From the NCBI GenBank assembly GCA_047967505.1, contig CM106540.1: a DNA stretch of 64,000 bases; one strand, 5' to 3'. How positions within the stretch are numbered: the stretch's first letter is position 1; each line of letters starts with the position of its first letter. A program made the translations under genes and the position numbers. Of this stretch, positions 1 through 11,356 are shown piece by piece. Below the pieces are notes generated by a model. That model had not been told where the DNA came from and ran no database searches. It worked only from the letters and a program-made list of their open reading frames with translations. This stretch comes from Dipteris shenzhenensis (Eukaryota; Polypodiophyta; Polypodiopsida; Gleicheniales).

Positions 1-2
1 GT

Positions 3-665
3 CTATAAGTATTGCACCAACAATTTGTAAAGTGGTCTGGCTATCATAGCATACTGCAAGATAAATCTTCTATAGTAGCCAGCATTTCCCATAAAGACTT
101 GCACACCTTTGGTATTTTTAGGAAGTGGCAATTCCATGATGATTTTGATTTTGACCATGTCAGTTGCAATCCCATGTTCACAAACAATGTGTCCTAAAAC
201 AACTATGTGGGTGACCATTAACTTACATTTGGTTGGATTTAGGAGATGCCATACTCCTTGCATTTGACTCAATGGGTGCATTACTAAGAAACCCTACATA
301 TCATGTGCGTTCATTGGGTATTTAAAAAACCCCTCAACTAAAATTTTCACCTCAATAAAGCCACCCTCTTTACTTATAAAGTAATGGATTTTTTTCTAAA
401 ATTGAATTTAAAAACCCCTCTTGTTATTGCAATTCTGTTAAATTTTTCCCAAACATTGAGTTAAAATACCCCTCCTTTTGTATTCATGTGGTGCACTAAA
501 TTTATTTGAGGTAAACCCCCCGAGGTATTTGATCAGAACTGCTTTAAGACATTTAAAGTGGACTTGCTTGTTTGAGTGGATGCACAAATCATCAAAGAAT
601 ACCTGTGAGCCATTTTTGGTGAGGTTCAGGGACTTTTCTATATATAGGTATCTTGCATGACCCAT
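3..665 (-). pseudogene. Ty3/gypsy reverse transcriptase fragment, split by a MITE
   Basis: Part of the pol polyprotein of a Ty3/gypsy LTR retrotransposon, running off the left edge of the window. Read leftwards on the minus strand, the segment at about 660-533 carries FFDDLCIHSN, the YxDD-type catalytic loop of reverse transcriptase. After an interruption come LNPTKCKLMV, LGHIVCEHGI and GNAGYYRRFI, the palm-to-thumb and connection motifs of the family. The interruption is the 257-bp element at 268-524 with its target duplication. No upstream finger motifs, RNase H or integrase are present, so this is a fragment. The family assignment is firm because the motifs are in the right order. The clade within Ty3/gypsy cannot be told. 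Confidence 0.82.
268..524 (-). mobile_element. 257-bp MITE-like TIR element, family B copy 1, inside gypsy RT
   Basis: Non-coding element with ends CTCAATGGGTGC on the left and ..CCCCCCGAG on the right. It is flanked by 8-bp direct repeats GCATTTGA (260-267) and GTATTTGA (525-532), one mismatch apart. It interrupts the gypsy reverse transcriptase reading, so it is an insertion. Its left end (AAGAAACCCTACATATCATG and following) resembles the right end, read inverted, of the 247-bp elements at 34049, 43469 and 52145. An 8-bp target duplication points to a hAT-type mobilising transposase, which is an inference. No coding capacity is seen. Confidence 0.72.
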
Positions 666-2085
666 AACTTATGCATTGCTCAACAGAATTCAGCAAACTT
701 TGTCTTCAAGTTGTAGTACCCATTCCAAACTTGAACATGAGAGAAAAAAATTATGGAATAAGGATTCGGAATGAGAGTATTAAAGCATTACAAGTGCTAT
801 TTTGCATGTGAAGCATGCATCCTGAAGACTATAGGATATAGCAATTTATTCAAAAACATCAAAATTTTGTTCTATACATACATGCAACCAATTAATCATT
901 CAAAATTACACTGTGTGAGCTTCTCCTAAACCCAAGGACACACGTAAATGAGATCATTATGCATGGGTTAATGGGCCTCCAGTGTTGTGCTAAAGTGATG
1001 CATACCCATTTGAGGGCACGCTCCATAACTTTTTTTTTTTTGGTTGAAAACCAAAACCGATTGAAAATTTGGAATCCAAACTATTGGGACTAGTGCATGG
1101 TGGTCTTTAAACATTGATAGTTTTTTATATTGGTATCTAGATTCATCCTAAAATGGAAGAAGTTGGAAAAGTGCAATTTGTGCATGTGCAAAGATATTTT
1201 AATAAATCCACCACTATTTACAATTTTGAATTGTTTCTTTTTCCATGCACTTGCTTGCGATATGGCTCGTAAGCAAGCCAAAGGTCATTGCATTTAATAA
1301 TACACACCATCAAACCTGATAGCGTGCCCTTTGTCCTATTTGTGTTTTGAAGCATTTCATGCCACATTGCACTTGTTTGCGATATCCAATTCTGCTCATG
1401 TGTATCACCAGAGGGCAAAAAACCGATGGCTGAAATTTCACTACTCCCACAAATTTTAAATTTTCACACCTCTCGCCTTTTAAATCTTGGAAGATTAAGT
1501 ACCTACAACCTATCCCCACCCTGCAAATGCCTTGCAACTTGCACGCACCTCGACGTGACCTTGTACAGACTTTGGTTTGCCATTGTCTTCTTTTGGGTAA
1601 GTTGTCTTCTATTCTTTGCTTGCCTTACCAGCTAGCTTCTCTGGGTCTGATCGTGGCCATGGCATTAATGGCAACATGTAGCGTGTCATGGCTTGCAAGA
1701 GAAGCAGACAGAAGCTTCGAGACAGGAAAGTCGAAAAGCCAGGTCAAGGCACAAGGAACAGAGTGTGGGTCAATGAAAGCACTGGCATGCTATCAAATCG
1801 AAAACGGAAGATACTTTTGCAACATCTGTGAAGGTTGAAACAATGAGAAGAAAGAAGACTCCTTGTAGAGCAACAAAGCAAGAAGCAGTTGCAGGTGCAT
1901 GCATTAGATCATTGCCACCATCAGAGCGAAGAACACGAACTATGGTGTCATGATTAGTGGGAGCATTCGAGGCAGATACATCAGGTTGGCACAAAAATAA
2001 GAGAGTTTCTCCAAATAAAAAGGACATCTGTAAGAAGCAGACGGGTCGCAAGGTGTTTGAGGAGCACATCATACACATGCTAGAT
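666..2085. other. no recognisable gene
   Basis: AT-rich sequence with a T-run near 1030 and only short open frames. The open stretch at about 1660-1840 has no motif I recognise. It might be the 5' flank or N-terminal part of the transposon gene that follows, but nothing supports this directly. Confidence 0.4.
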
Positions 2086-2099
2086 ACAACGTAGGTTAG

Positions 2100-2850
2100 T
2101 GGTGTCTAAACCAGCTCGGTGATTGTTTGTGATTAAGCTTTGGGATAGTTTTACTTGTTTCATTTCTTAAACCAGGCTTGGACTAAATGTGATTGTCATA
2201 AACTAGCCCAGTGATTGGAACATCATGCAGCCGTAGGCTGGTTCATCTCCATCACCAGTAACTATGTGATTGTCATGAACCAGCATGGCTGAATGGGCAT
2301 TACTTGTTGTCCAGCCCAGTGACATGGTTGAGCAGAAAATAACAGCAATATATTTCGCAATATATTGTTATTTTACTAAACCAGCCTGGTGGTTGGAACA
2401 TCATGCAACCGTGGCTGCTTCAGCTCAATCACCAAATATAGGATTGTCCTGAACCAGCTTGGTTGAATAGAAATTAGTTATTGACCAGCGTGATGGTTGA
2501 TATTATTGTGTTTCTTATTACTTAAATTCATTAAATTTAATTTCCTACTATTCAAGTCATATACCACTGTTAAATTGTGAAATTCAGAAATAAAAAGCAA
2601 TATATTGTTATTTTCTAATTATGAAATTTAGAAATGAAAAGCAATATACTTGTTATTATCTAATATGTGAAGTTGAGACCGTCAAGCTAAACCATCCCGG
2701 TAGTTGAAACTATGACAGTGTCCTAAACCATCCCGATGGTTGAAATTGTGATTGTCCTAAACCAGCCTAGTGGTTGACTCTCCTAAACGTGTCCTAAATC
2801 AGCCCAGTGATTGAAATTATGATTGTCCTAAACAATGCGGTGGTTGATGT
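2100..2850 (+). repeat. 5' subterminal-type array of the AAACCAGCCCGGTGGTTG motif
   Basis: At least eight degenerate copies of an 18-bp motif close to AAACCAGCCCGGTGGTTG lie here at irregular spacing, for example near 2108, 2378, 2725, 2759 and 2795. Most are followed by GAA..ATGATTGTCCTAAA spacer text. The motif is the reverse complement of the CAACCACCGCGCTGGTTT motif that is repeated on the other side of the gene at 2985-4830. The array is read as subterminal repeats of a DNA transposon. Confidence 0.6.
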
Positions 2851-2984
2851 TTTGCTTCATTATATACTTTAAATAGACTGCGTTTTGTATTCTTTTAGTA
2901 GTAGCAAAAAGGGGGCTCATTGTTCTGTTGTTCCCACATGTTGGGTCAGCAGACGGAGTTGTATCTCCAGTTTATGATCAGAGT

Positions 2985-4830
2985 CCAGACATTTCAATTG
3001 GGTAGAGGATCTTTGCGCATTGTAAGCCCTGGTACGTCAAGAAACTCAAAGACAAGAATGTTTGTTGTTGCAAAACACACATAGACTTTGACCTGGCTCG
3101 GCAAGCTATGAATGACTTGAGATCTGGTCATGTTGGAGCATTACTCCATGGGGATCGATGCCCATGCCTCTCCAATGAATGCGCAGTCTGTAGGCCACCT
3201 GGATCCTCATCATGTGCTACAAGGGAGGGTAGGTTTTGTAGCCTAAGGTCTCTGTGGGAGATAGTGGTTTGTCCAAAGGGAGACCATGAGTGGTGGCACA
3301 GGATTGAATGCATTCACGGCACATGCAAGAAGTGCAGTTTGAAGATGAAGAAGAAGACATTCAATGTTTGTCCAAATGAAATGAGGGAAGACAATCATGT
3401 TACTCTAAAATGGAGGAGATTTGAAAATGTCAATGTTGAAGGATCCAATAAAAAGATATGGCTATTGTCATATAAGAGCACCCAGCCAAGGGAGCTTGTA
3501 GATCCCATGGTTTAGTCTATCCCAAAATAAGTGCTTCACAATTTCATGACCATCAGGTAGGATAAGCAGTTCAGGAAGTGCCTTGCCAATTTTCCCTATG
3601 ACACTATTGTATCTATCATAGATTTTACAAAAAATTATTCTTTTCAAGAACAAGATGAGATACAAAGTGCTCACTGGTACAACAAGCAGATAACAATTCT
3701 TGTTCATATCACATACAGTCATTTTCTTGATTCTTCCACGCCTGGCCAATCTACCTACTGACTCACAGAAGTTCAGGTGAGTGCAACGCATGTACCATTT
3801 CTACATTTGAGATCATAGGGAACATGGCACCCTATTTGTGCAACATGCTTTTCTATTGCATTGGGAATGGCTGAAAAAGGAAAATCCCCATGCAGAAAAT
3901 ATAAAACAACATTGGGTGTGGTGCTGCCTCTCAATTTAAATCAGCACATGGATTCTACTTCGTCTCAAGTTTCAAATCCCTCACCGATCTAGACATGATG
4001 TGGAATTTCTTTTGGTCTAGCCATGGTGAGGGTGAACATGATGGATGTGGTGCTATTATTAAGCAAGCTCTGTTTAAACACCAATAGTAGCATGCCCTCA
4101 AGAAAAACTCAATGATGCCCATGATGCTGGAACATGGCTTACAGCCAACCTCTCCATAGGAGTGCATTCAACATACAGTAAACAAAGCCTTAAGAATACT
4201 ATAGTATGTAGAGTATTCCATGAAGTGAAAGTAGATGAAGTGCAAAGAAGAAGCCGGCACGATTGCGAGAAAATTAAAGGAGTTCGTGGTCTACACAGCA
4301 TATGAGGCTTTTCAAACAACCAATTGATTAAAACGAGAAAACTTTCTTGTTTTTGCAGTGCATGCATCATACTAGGGATCATGACGATTGTCAATGGAGA
4401 GACAAACCACTCGCCACAGTTTGAGGAGAGCTTTGATGACCTCACTGATTGTCTAGAAGAGAGGGATAACTTTGCAGTTGTCGCACATTCTGGGTAGAAC
4501 GAGGATGATGAGCCATACTTTTTGTGGTAATGCACAGAACCTAACTACAAGGTTAAGGAAATATTTAAGGATAAATGGGGAACAACCTATGAGAAGTGGG
4601 ATGTAGTAGTCGGAGAGTTTTGATACAAAAAAACATCCAAGAGAGGCCGCAATCAGGAACTGCTACATAAGAGTCCACAAACATGTGTGTACTCTTATCT
4701 AGTAAGAGCTATTAAGTTCCAGATGCAACCTGTGCCACAATGAAAGAAGGGCAAGAGTGTCTTCAAATTGGATTTAGAGATGCATGAGCACATCTTGGGG
4801 TGTCTTGGAGTGGTGGACGAGGATGACTGA
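2985..4830 (+). pseudogene. decayed DDE-like transposase of an unnamed widespread family
   Basis: Read across frames, the region gives an ordered set of motifs. They are a Cys-rich N-terminal zinc module (VCCCKTHIDFDLA at about 3060, CPCLSNECAVC, then C..GTCKKC at about 3330), a VTLKWRRFE block (about 3400), QFRKCLANFPYDTIVSIIDF followed by TKNYSFQEQDEIQSAHW (3560-3690), GCGAASQFKSAHGFYF (about 3915-3960), and HGEGEHDGCGAIIK (about 4030-4070). Next is a C-terminal part with DDEPYF, FKDKWGTTYEK and LVRAIKFQMQPVPQ up to about 4830. I know this order (IDF..NYS, SDG..QFK, HGKG..DG) from uncharacterised transposase-like proteins of fungi, algae, cnidarians and other eukaryotes. The acidic residues look like a DDE-type core, which is an inference. 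Several stops and frame changes, and loss of the D before G-C-G-A-A-S, make it inactive. A 5'-truncated copy lies at 12110-12875. Confidence 0.6.
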
Positions 4831-4929
4831 GATAGTACTAAGAAAATGCATGTAGTCTCATTGCAAGGAAACAATATGTCCACTTGTCCTACAAAATGGA
4901 ATTTGTATTTGAGACTGCTTCTTTTTAGT

Positions 4930-5830
4930 ATGTCCCAAACAACCACCATTCTGGTTTTATTAAATTATTTTGGTAAATCCTAAACGGTAAATCCCATGCT
5001 TGTTTTTAGTATATCCCAACAACCACAGCATTGGTTCCCCATAACGAATCCACACATCCTACAAATCCATTCATCTTGTAATAATAGAAGCAAACCATCG
5101 GGCTGGTGGCTGTTAATATCCTAATGCAAACCAACCACCATGCTGGTGATAACTTATCCTACGCTTATACTACCGTGCTATCCCTACACTATTGCTATGC
5201 TATCCTAAAATTTGTTGCACTATGCTATACTAAAATAGTGCTCTTTAGATTGTTTATCATTTCGTTAACCATCAGATTTCATCGCATGATTTTAGTATAT
5301 CCCAACAACCACCGCTCTGGTTTCCCATAACAAATCCACACATCCTACAAATCCATTCATCTTGTAATAATAGAAGCAAACCACCATGTTGGTGGTTGTT
5401 AATATCATAGTCAACCAACCACCGCGTTGGCGATAACTTATCCTGCACTAATCCTGCACTACTATCGTGCTATCCCTTCACTACTACCATCCTATCCTAA
5501 AATTTGTTGCACAGTGCTATACTAAAACAGTGTCCTTTAGATTGTTTATCATTTTGTTAACTATCAGATTTCATCCCATTTTGCTTTTAGTATATCCCAA
5601 CAACCACCGCGCTGGTTTTCCATAATGAATCCATGCATCCTACAAATCCATTCATCTTGTAATAATAGAAGCAAACCACCGCGTTGGTGGCTATTAATAT
5701 CCTAGTGCAACCAACCACCACAATGGCAATAACTTATCCTGCACTAATCTTGCACTAATACTGTGCTATCCCTACACTACTACCATGCCATCCTAAAATT
5801 TGTTGCATAATGCTAGTGCCCTTTAGACTT
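4930..5830 (+). repeat. 3' subterminal-type array: three ~290-bp tandem units with CCACCGCGCTGG motifs
   Basis: The phrase AGTATATCCCAACAACCAC starts near 5008, 5294 and 5589, giving periods of about 286 and 295 bp. Each unit carries three or four copies of a CAACCACCGCGCTGGTTT-like palindrome (for example near 5135, 5310, 5381, 5415, 5602 and 5676). Each also has the shared text CATTCATCTTGTAATAATAG and a tract of CTATCCTAAAATTTGTTGCA. The variants differ mainly at the central CGCG. The array follows directly on the transposase pseudogene. Confidence 0.75.
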
Positions 5831-6560
5831 GTTATCGAAATTTCAAACATCGGGATACTTAAAACATTTAAGTACTAACATGGAAGTAGGTCGATACAAA
5901 ATCAGGTATTACAAGCACCATGAGAAAGTGCAAAAGTTCAAGAAACGTTTGCAAGATTTTTATTCTTTCAAAACACGAAATTTTTCTTTTTCAAGGAAAT
6001 TCCAAACTCCCAACTATCTTATCAACCTCTCTTTGGAAAGCATCTCCCAGCTCTTGAGGCCAGTCTGCTGCACAATGGCAGAACTCTTCACACACTTGGA
6101 TTACACACTACTTGCTTGACTCTGCCAACTTATACGCCCATAGTAACTCCCCCTTTCGCTGGGTTTCCTCTTCATCCTAGCCTTTGCACTCTATACCTCT
6201 TCGCACCTCTATCATGTTCTGCCAAAAGAAACCTACATCATGAGCTTGACAAGTACCTTAAAGGAATAGGAAAAACAATAGCTAGGGAAACCAATATTCA
6301 CAGTCTCTACCAACTCCAAGTAATGCACCCACCACCAAAGCATGTCCTCCTTGCAACTATTTTCCTCCTTCTTCGGGTCTGTTTTTGCAAGGATGCCATC
6401 CAACATGGTTTTCAGATAGAACAACATCATTCCAAAGTTATTTCGGTATGCCATATATTCATTGTAGGTGGATCGGTGTACAAAGTTTGGATTAGTGTAC
6501 AGAGTTTTGGGGCTAGATTTTGTAATGGCTCTTAGTTATGCCAGCAATGCACTTAAATAG
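5831..6560. other. no recognisable gene
   Basis: Open frames on both strands here are short and give no family motif. The plus frame at 6116-6535 reads as low-information sequence with no domain signature. Confidence 0.4.
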
Positions 6561-6584
6561 GAAGATTTCATTCACCCGAACTTC

Positions 6585-6832
6585 TGAATCTTCAGTCTCA
6601 TGTTAGTTTCGTAATCAAAATCTTTAAGTTCATTGAGCCCGACCTTCTCATTCTTCAATCTCATGTTAGTTGTCTAATCAAAATCTTTCGTCTCACATTA
6701 GTTGTCCAATCGAAATCTTTCGTCTCACATTAGTTCACTAATTGAAATCTTTCAGTCTCACAATAGCAATCTAATCGAATTTTTTTGTCTCACATTACTT
6801 GTCAAATCAAGATCTTTCATCTCATTATTATC
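6585..6832. repeat. tandem repeat, unit about 36-38 bp
   Basis: About six degenerate units of the form AATCTTTCGTCTCACATTAG plus a TTGTCTAATCGA-like half. They decay toward both ends. No coding or structural role is visible. Confidence 0.7.
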
Positions 6833-6889
6833 ACCGTGTTGGCGTGGATCAAAGGACACTATCTAGTCACATAGTTGAGAAAATATTGC

Positions 6890-8545
6890 CCAAGTAAACT
6901 CTAGAGAAGATTAACAATTCAATAAATTACACACAAATTACATAGATTACAATCTCAAAGACTCTCTTACTTTAGATTACATCTCAAGGACTCCTTGTTG
7001 AGCTCTTTGATTGTAGGCTCGGCCCTCCTTACCCCCTTCCAGAATGGGGCTGGTTCCTTTCTATAGGGGCCTGGCACCTCCCTTCATGCCGCTTCCTCTT
7101 TCCTTTATTTGAGCTTCTTGGTTGCAGGATCGGCCCTTCTTGCTCCTTTCCTGAAGAAGGGGGTTGGTTCCTCCCTTCAGGCTCCTTTTCCTCATAGTCA
7201 GGCTCTCAGTCTTGGCCTTCTTCAATTTAAGCTCCTTGTCTTTAAGATCTTATGCCCAAATGGCAAATTGAGTTGCAGCATCTACTTTCTCGTCGTAGAT
7301 AGCTATAGCAGGCATGTACATTTGATCTGTCTATGACCTTGGCAATGGAAAATGGAATTCTCTACAGCTAGATTTTGTATGCACAAGCACTCCAAAGCAA
7401 AAAAAGTGCACAAGTTGGTAGCACACAGGCCATCAGATACAACATTCATCTATGATGGGGGTATGGCACACCATGCATTTTGGACCCTACTGCATAGCAA
7501 GATAGGCAACCGATTTAACTATTGTGGCCGTCAATACCACAGTCTTGCTCTATACATGACGAAGTTTCTTCTTAATTTCTTCCTCCCTCATCGAAGGCTG
7601 CAGATATTCTCCTTCATCTCTTGCACTTTTTGCTCACTCTGTGCAACAACTTCATCTGAATCTCTCAGCATCTATTGAACCTGCGTAAATTGCTGAAAAA
7701 CATCTTCATGGGCTGTTTCCAAGACTTCCACTCTAGTTTGGAAATCTCTCAAGACGACGGATTGCTTTTCATAACTGTCAAAAGCCACGGCAAGCTCGTG
7801 CACACATCTATCGTGATCTTCTTGTAGGGTTTTGTAGCTTACTCTTTGGACTTCCAACAACAGTGTTTCAAAAAAACTACCCTCACTGTGGATGTTGCTA
7901 ATTGATCCACCATGGTGGCTAGAAGTTCTCCACCATGGCTGCTCTTTGCATCCTTCCTGGCCTAGAGAGCTACTTCGTTGTCTTCTCCACCCCAGTTGCT
8001 CTTTGCCCCATCCTGCCTGGCCTTGAAGCTCTGTCGCCTACATCATCTTTTTGGTTTTTGCATTCTCCCTTTTCAACTCCTCCATCATGTGGTCTTTTTC
8101 AATGTTCAATGTTTCTACATGTTGCAAAGCCATTTGTAAAGACCCTCCTTTTTTTCTCTCTGATCTTCAAGATCCTTTCGCATCTTTTCGAGCTCCTTGT
8201 CCACCATGTTCATTTATCACTTCTTTGAGGCTATCTTGGAGGTTGGAGCTCCTTCATGTGCTTCTTTCCTTCTTCTCTTCTATGTCTTTCCATGTCGACC
8301 AATTTTGTAGCGGCCTTAGCTTGCTCTTGTGCCTACAAGGCCCTCACTTGTGTCTCCTCTACCTTGGCTTATGCACCTTCCCTGATACTTTTCTCAAGTT
8401 GTGCTGCCTTTACTGCATCTATCGCTTTCTCTTGTAGAAAAGTCACATTCTGATCTGCTTATCGTATTGCTCAAAAATCCCACTGAGGGTAGATGCCATC
8501 AGGTGCATTGCATCTCCAACAGACTGAGATGACAATTGGGATGTA
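6890..8545 (-). pseudogene. coiled-coil protein pseudogene, copy 1 of a duplicated unit
   Basis: On the minus strand, 8450-8060 reads as charged helical sequence (for example KAAQLEKSIREGAYAKVEET and EQAKAATKLVDMERHRREEG). The part at 7860-7670 (SYKTLQEDHDRCVHELAVAF, then SYEKQSVVLRDFQTRVEVLE) has heptad-like spacing of a coiled coil. The 7020-7260 segment encodes repeated SRKE.GL.LQ.GSSK-like units and appears again at 14150-14480. The whole region matches 14080-15120 at the DNA level. A gag-like or accessory protein of a mobile element, or a duplicated host gene, would both fit. I do not recognise the family. Stops are present and exon limits are unclear. Confidence 0.45.
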
Positions 8546-8559
8546 GCCTCTGACTACTG

Positions 8560-9400
8560 TCAAGGTGAGAGCCACCACAGTGGTTGGCCCAAATTTTGAT
8601 TAATTCGAGACAGTACTGACTTGCATGGTAATGAATGATTAGAGGTGGTGGCATCTAAGATTCCCATCCACATCTATGGTGGTAGCTAAGAAGTGGGATG
8701 GCAGTTAATTACCAACCACTGCAGTGGCCCGCAATCACTTAGCTTCCAGTTACCACCACCGGGCTTGCATGCATGATTATTATGAGTGCAGTAAATTACC
8801 AATCATCAGGCTTGCATGCTAAGGAGAGTACTAGAGTGCATGGTAATGAGGGATTAGAGGTGATTAGGCTTCATGATTTACTTTTGTGGGAATTACTACC
8901 CAATGGTGGTGGCTGTCCAGCCACGTCTGTCATGGCTACAATTCCACCGTGCCACCGCTCACCCACCACCGCACTTAAGCATGCATGATCACTACGAGTG
9001 CAATCAAACTTACCAGTAACCAGGCTCGCATGCTCACAGTAGTGTACTAGAGTGCATGGTAATGACTCATTACATCCACGTCTATCGTGGCTATGATTCC
9101 ACCAGGCTGGCAATTAAAATCACTAGCCACCGCTCACCCACCACTTGGCTTAAGTATGCATGATCAATATGAGTGCAGTAAAAATTACGAGTCACCAGGC
9201 TCGCATGATCAGTACAGAGCTAGAGTGCATGGTAATGAGTGATTAGAGCTTCATGATTTACCTTTGTGGGAATTAATGCCCGGTGGTGGTGGCTCTCATC
9301 AGCCACATCTATCATGGCTAATATTCCACTGGGCTGGCAATTAATTACCAGCGACTAGAGTGGCACCACATGGCATCTTCTTCATGATTACCAACCCATC
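8560..9400. repeat. tandem array (~175-215-bp units) with CCACC/GGTGG palindromes
   Basis: The phrase GCATGCATGAT..TATGAGTGCAGTAAA recurs near 8767, 8981 and 9156. Each time it is followed by CACCAGGCTCGCATG, GAGTGCATGGTAATGA and TTCATGATTTAC. CCACCACAGTGG, CCACTGCAGTGG and CCACCACGGTGG-type palindromes are interspersed. A short relative of the unit occurs at about 40360-40400. No protein is encoded. Confidence 0.65.
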
Positions 9401-10580
9401 TAGGGTGGTGCCTAAGATTCCACCATAGTGTCTTGCAATAAGTATGGATGGAACTCTGGGCTCCAGCCACCACGGTGGCTCGAACTTTATAATATATATA
9501 AGATCTGTGGCATTTGGCATTTTACTACGTTGCTCTGATCCACCCATGCTCTGCTACTTTGCTCCACACCCCTCCTCTAGCTCTTTTTTGCCTCTGCTCT
9601 ACTTTTCTCCATGCTCCCTCATCCAACTCTCATCACTCATCTGTTGCTCAATCACTCATCTTCAGTATGCCTACTACCACTCCCCCTTGATGCTATGTGA
9701 TCCCAATGTTATGCCTTTTGATATAAAGTGATTGTGTTGCAGTCACCTCGAGTAGAAATGCTAGCACTAGTGGAGACCCTTCATTCCCACATTTGATTCC
9801 TCACACATCTGCATGTCACCACCTTAGATGACATGCTCATAGAGGGCCTCTTTATGGCCGCACTATATGGGTTCCCCCTAGATGTCAACTAAGGCCTCAA
9901 TATTTTCATAGCATAGTACTCTAAACTTTTTGGGGGGGCTATAATCTGAGTCCTGGCAATGTGCATGGTCTTCGGCCTCTCCATCGTACCCTCCTTTGGA
10001 TCCCTAAAAAATTTTAATGAAACAAGGTAGACTGGCGGAAAATTGAGCTGTACAAATTCCCTCTTGCTTAGATGACGAGGCTCTCAGCAATGGCTGGATG
10101 TAATCTTTTGGGCTCTCAATGATATTTTGGCTCAATGGATGTAATGTTTTGGTCTCTAAGGCATTTATGTAATCTCGTTTTGTTCAATTTTAGGCTCTCA
10201 GTATGCACTATTGTTAGCTTTTATATTTGAATGGTTATCACCGCTACCTGTAATCTTTTGGCCTATAAGGCTCTTAGCAATTGCCAAGTTTTTATAAATG
10301 TAAGATCCTCTGTTCAATTTTTGCTCGATATAAGTTGATAATTTGTATATAACTTATTGGACGTATATGTGCATTGTAATCTCTTTTGCTCGATTTTCAC
10401 TCGATAAATTGTACTTTCTCCTTCATATATATTTACCACAACAAGGACTAAAATACTAGGAAAGAAGGATTGCAATTTCCTTGGTTTATGACCAAAATAG
10501 TGCCAAAATAACTCCAACAACCCCACCATTGTGGTTGCATGGAGATACATCTAGAAAAATACAATTAAACTTTCATAACT
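9401..10580. other. no recognisable gene
   Basis: AT-rich sequence with scattered TAATCTTTTGG and TTAGGCTCTCA repeats (10090-10310). Open frames are short and give no motif. Confidence 0.4.
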
Positions 10581-10583
10581 TAA

Positions 10584-10694
10584 GGGGTCCCCTCTAGGGG
10601 TAAGGGCCATATGGATGTGCTTTCTACAATATCCAAGATGTCACTGGACAGAAATGGCATGTTAATATGGCCCTTGTCCCTAGAGGGGACCCTC
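10584..10694. repeat. short foldback (inverted repeat, ~29-bp arms)
   Basis: The left arm 10584-10612 begins GGGGTCCCCTCTAGGGGTAA. It is nearly the reverse complement of the right arm 10665-10694, which ends CCCTAGAGGGGACCCTC. About 52 bp separate them. A third AGGGCCATAT follows at about 10696. It may be a small foldback element. No target duplication was identified. Confidence 0.65.
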
Positions 10695-10774
10695 AAGGGC
10701 CATATTGTCAATTGCATTTTGCTTGGTTGCACAACGGAATACATTTTCCTTGGTACACAAATATATAACTCAAA

Positions 10775-11350
10775 GAGCCAGCGTGGTGGCTTTCATAGAT
10801 CTCCTTCTATTTGCCAACATGCTGGTCATCATAGACCTCCTCCTGTAATATGTAAAAATAGGTTAACTCCAAGAACCAGCGTGGTGGTCTCTCCAACACA
10901 ACCTTGAATTCTGGGGGATGCCAGGTCATCGGGCCAGAAACTGCACTGAGGCGATGCTTAGAAGGATAGATTATGTCTCATTATTATGCCAAAAACTAGC
11001 GCGGTGGTCTCTCCAAGCCAAACTATGATTTGCATGGGCTGCGAGCAAAGATGCGGCAAAAGGCTGCACGATGATAGGTGGTCAGGCCTGTGATGCGGTG
11101 GTGTTCAGAATGATAGATTGCATCTAATTACTACACCAAGAACCAGCGCGGTGGTCTCTTCAAGCCAACCTTCAATTTTAATGATATGCATGGGTGTGGT
11201 GCCCAATAATAGGTGGCAAAGCTATGGCAAAAGGCTGCACGATGATAAGTGATCACGCCGCATAGGCTAGAGACTGCATTGCACAAAGCAGTGCAGAGAT
11301 GCCATGTGTCGAGCTATGTGGTGTTCAAAACATATAGATTGCATCTCATT
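10775..11350 (+). repeat. array of CCAGCGCGGTGG motifs (left side of transposon copy 2)
   Basis: CCAGCGTGGTGG or CCAGCGCGGTGG occurs at about 10777, 10876, 10996 and 11144, usually followed by TCTCTCCAAGCC. It lies within imperfect units of about 150 bp that also carry AAAAGGCTGCACGATGATA. The orientation is the same as in the left array of copy 1 (2100-2850), opposite to the array at 12950-14040. Confidence 0.6.
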
Positions 11351-11356
11351 CTTATG

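Larger units (their letters stand above)
2090..5830 (+). mobile_element. candidate undescribed DNA transposon, copy 1
   Basis: Proposed unit made of a left array of AAACCAGC.CGGTGGTTG motifs, a decayed transposase-like gene on the plus strand, and a right array of the same motif in inverted orientation arranged as three tandem units of about 290 bp. A second set with the same order and orientation lies at about 10775-14040, which suggests a mobile unit. I could not identify exact ends, terminal inverted repeats or a target duplication, so the limits are approximate. The gene assignment is firmer than the element boundaries. Confidence 0.5.

Noticed and set aside
6585-6832. CRISPR-like array
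   Set aside because: Repeats are degenerate with no conserved repeat/spacer pattern, and the sequence is eukaryotic.
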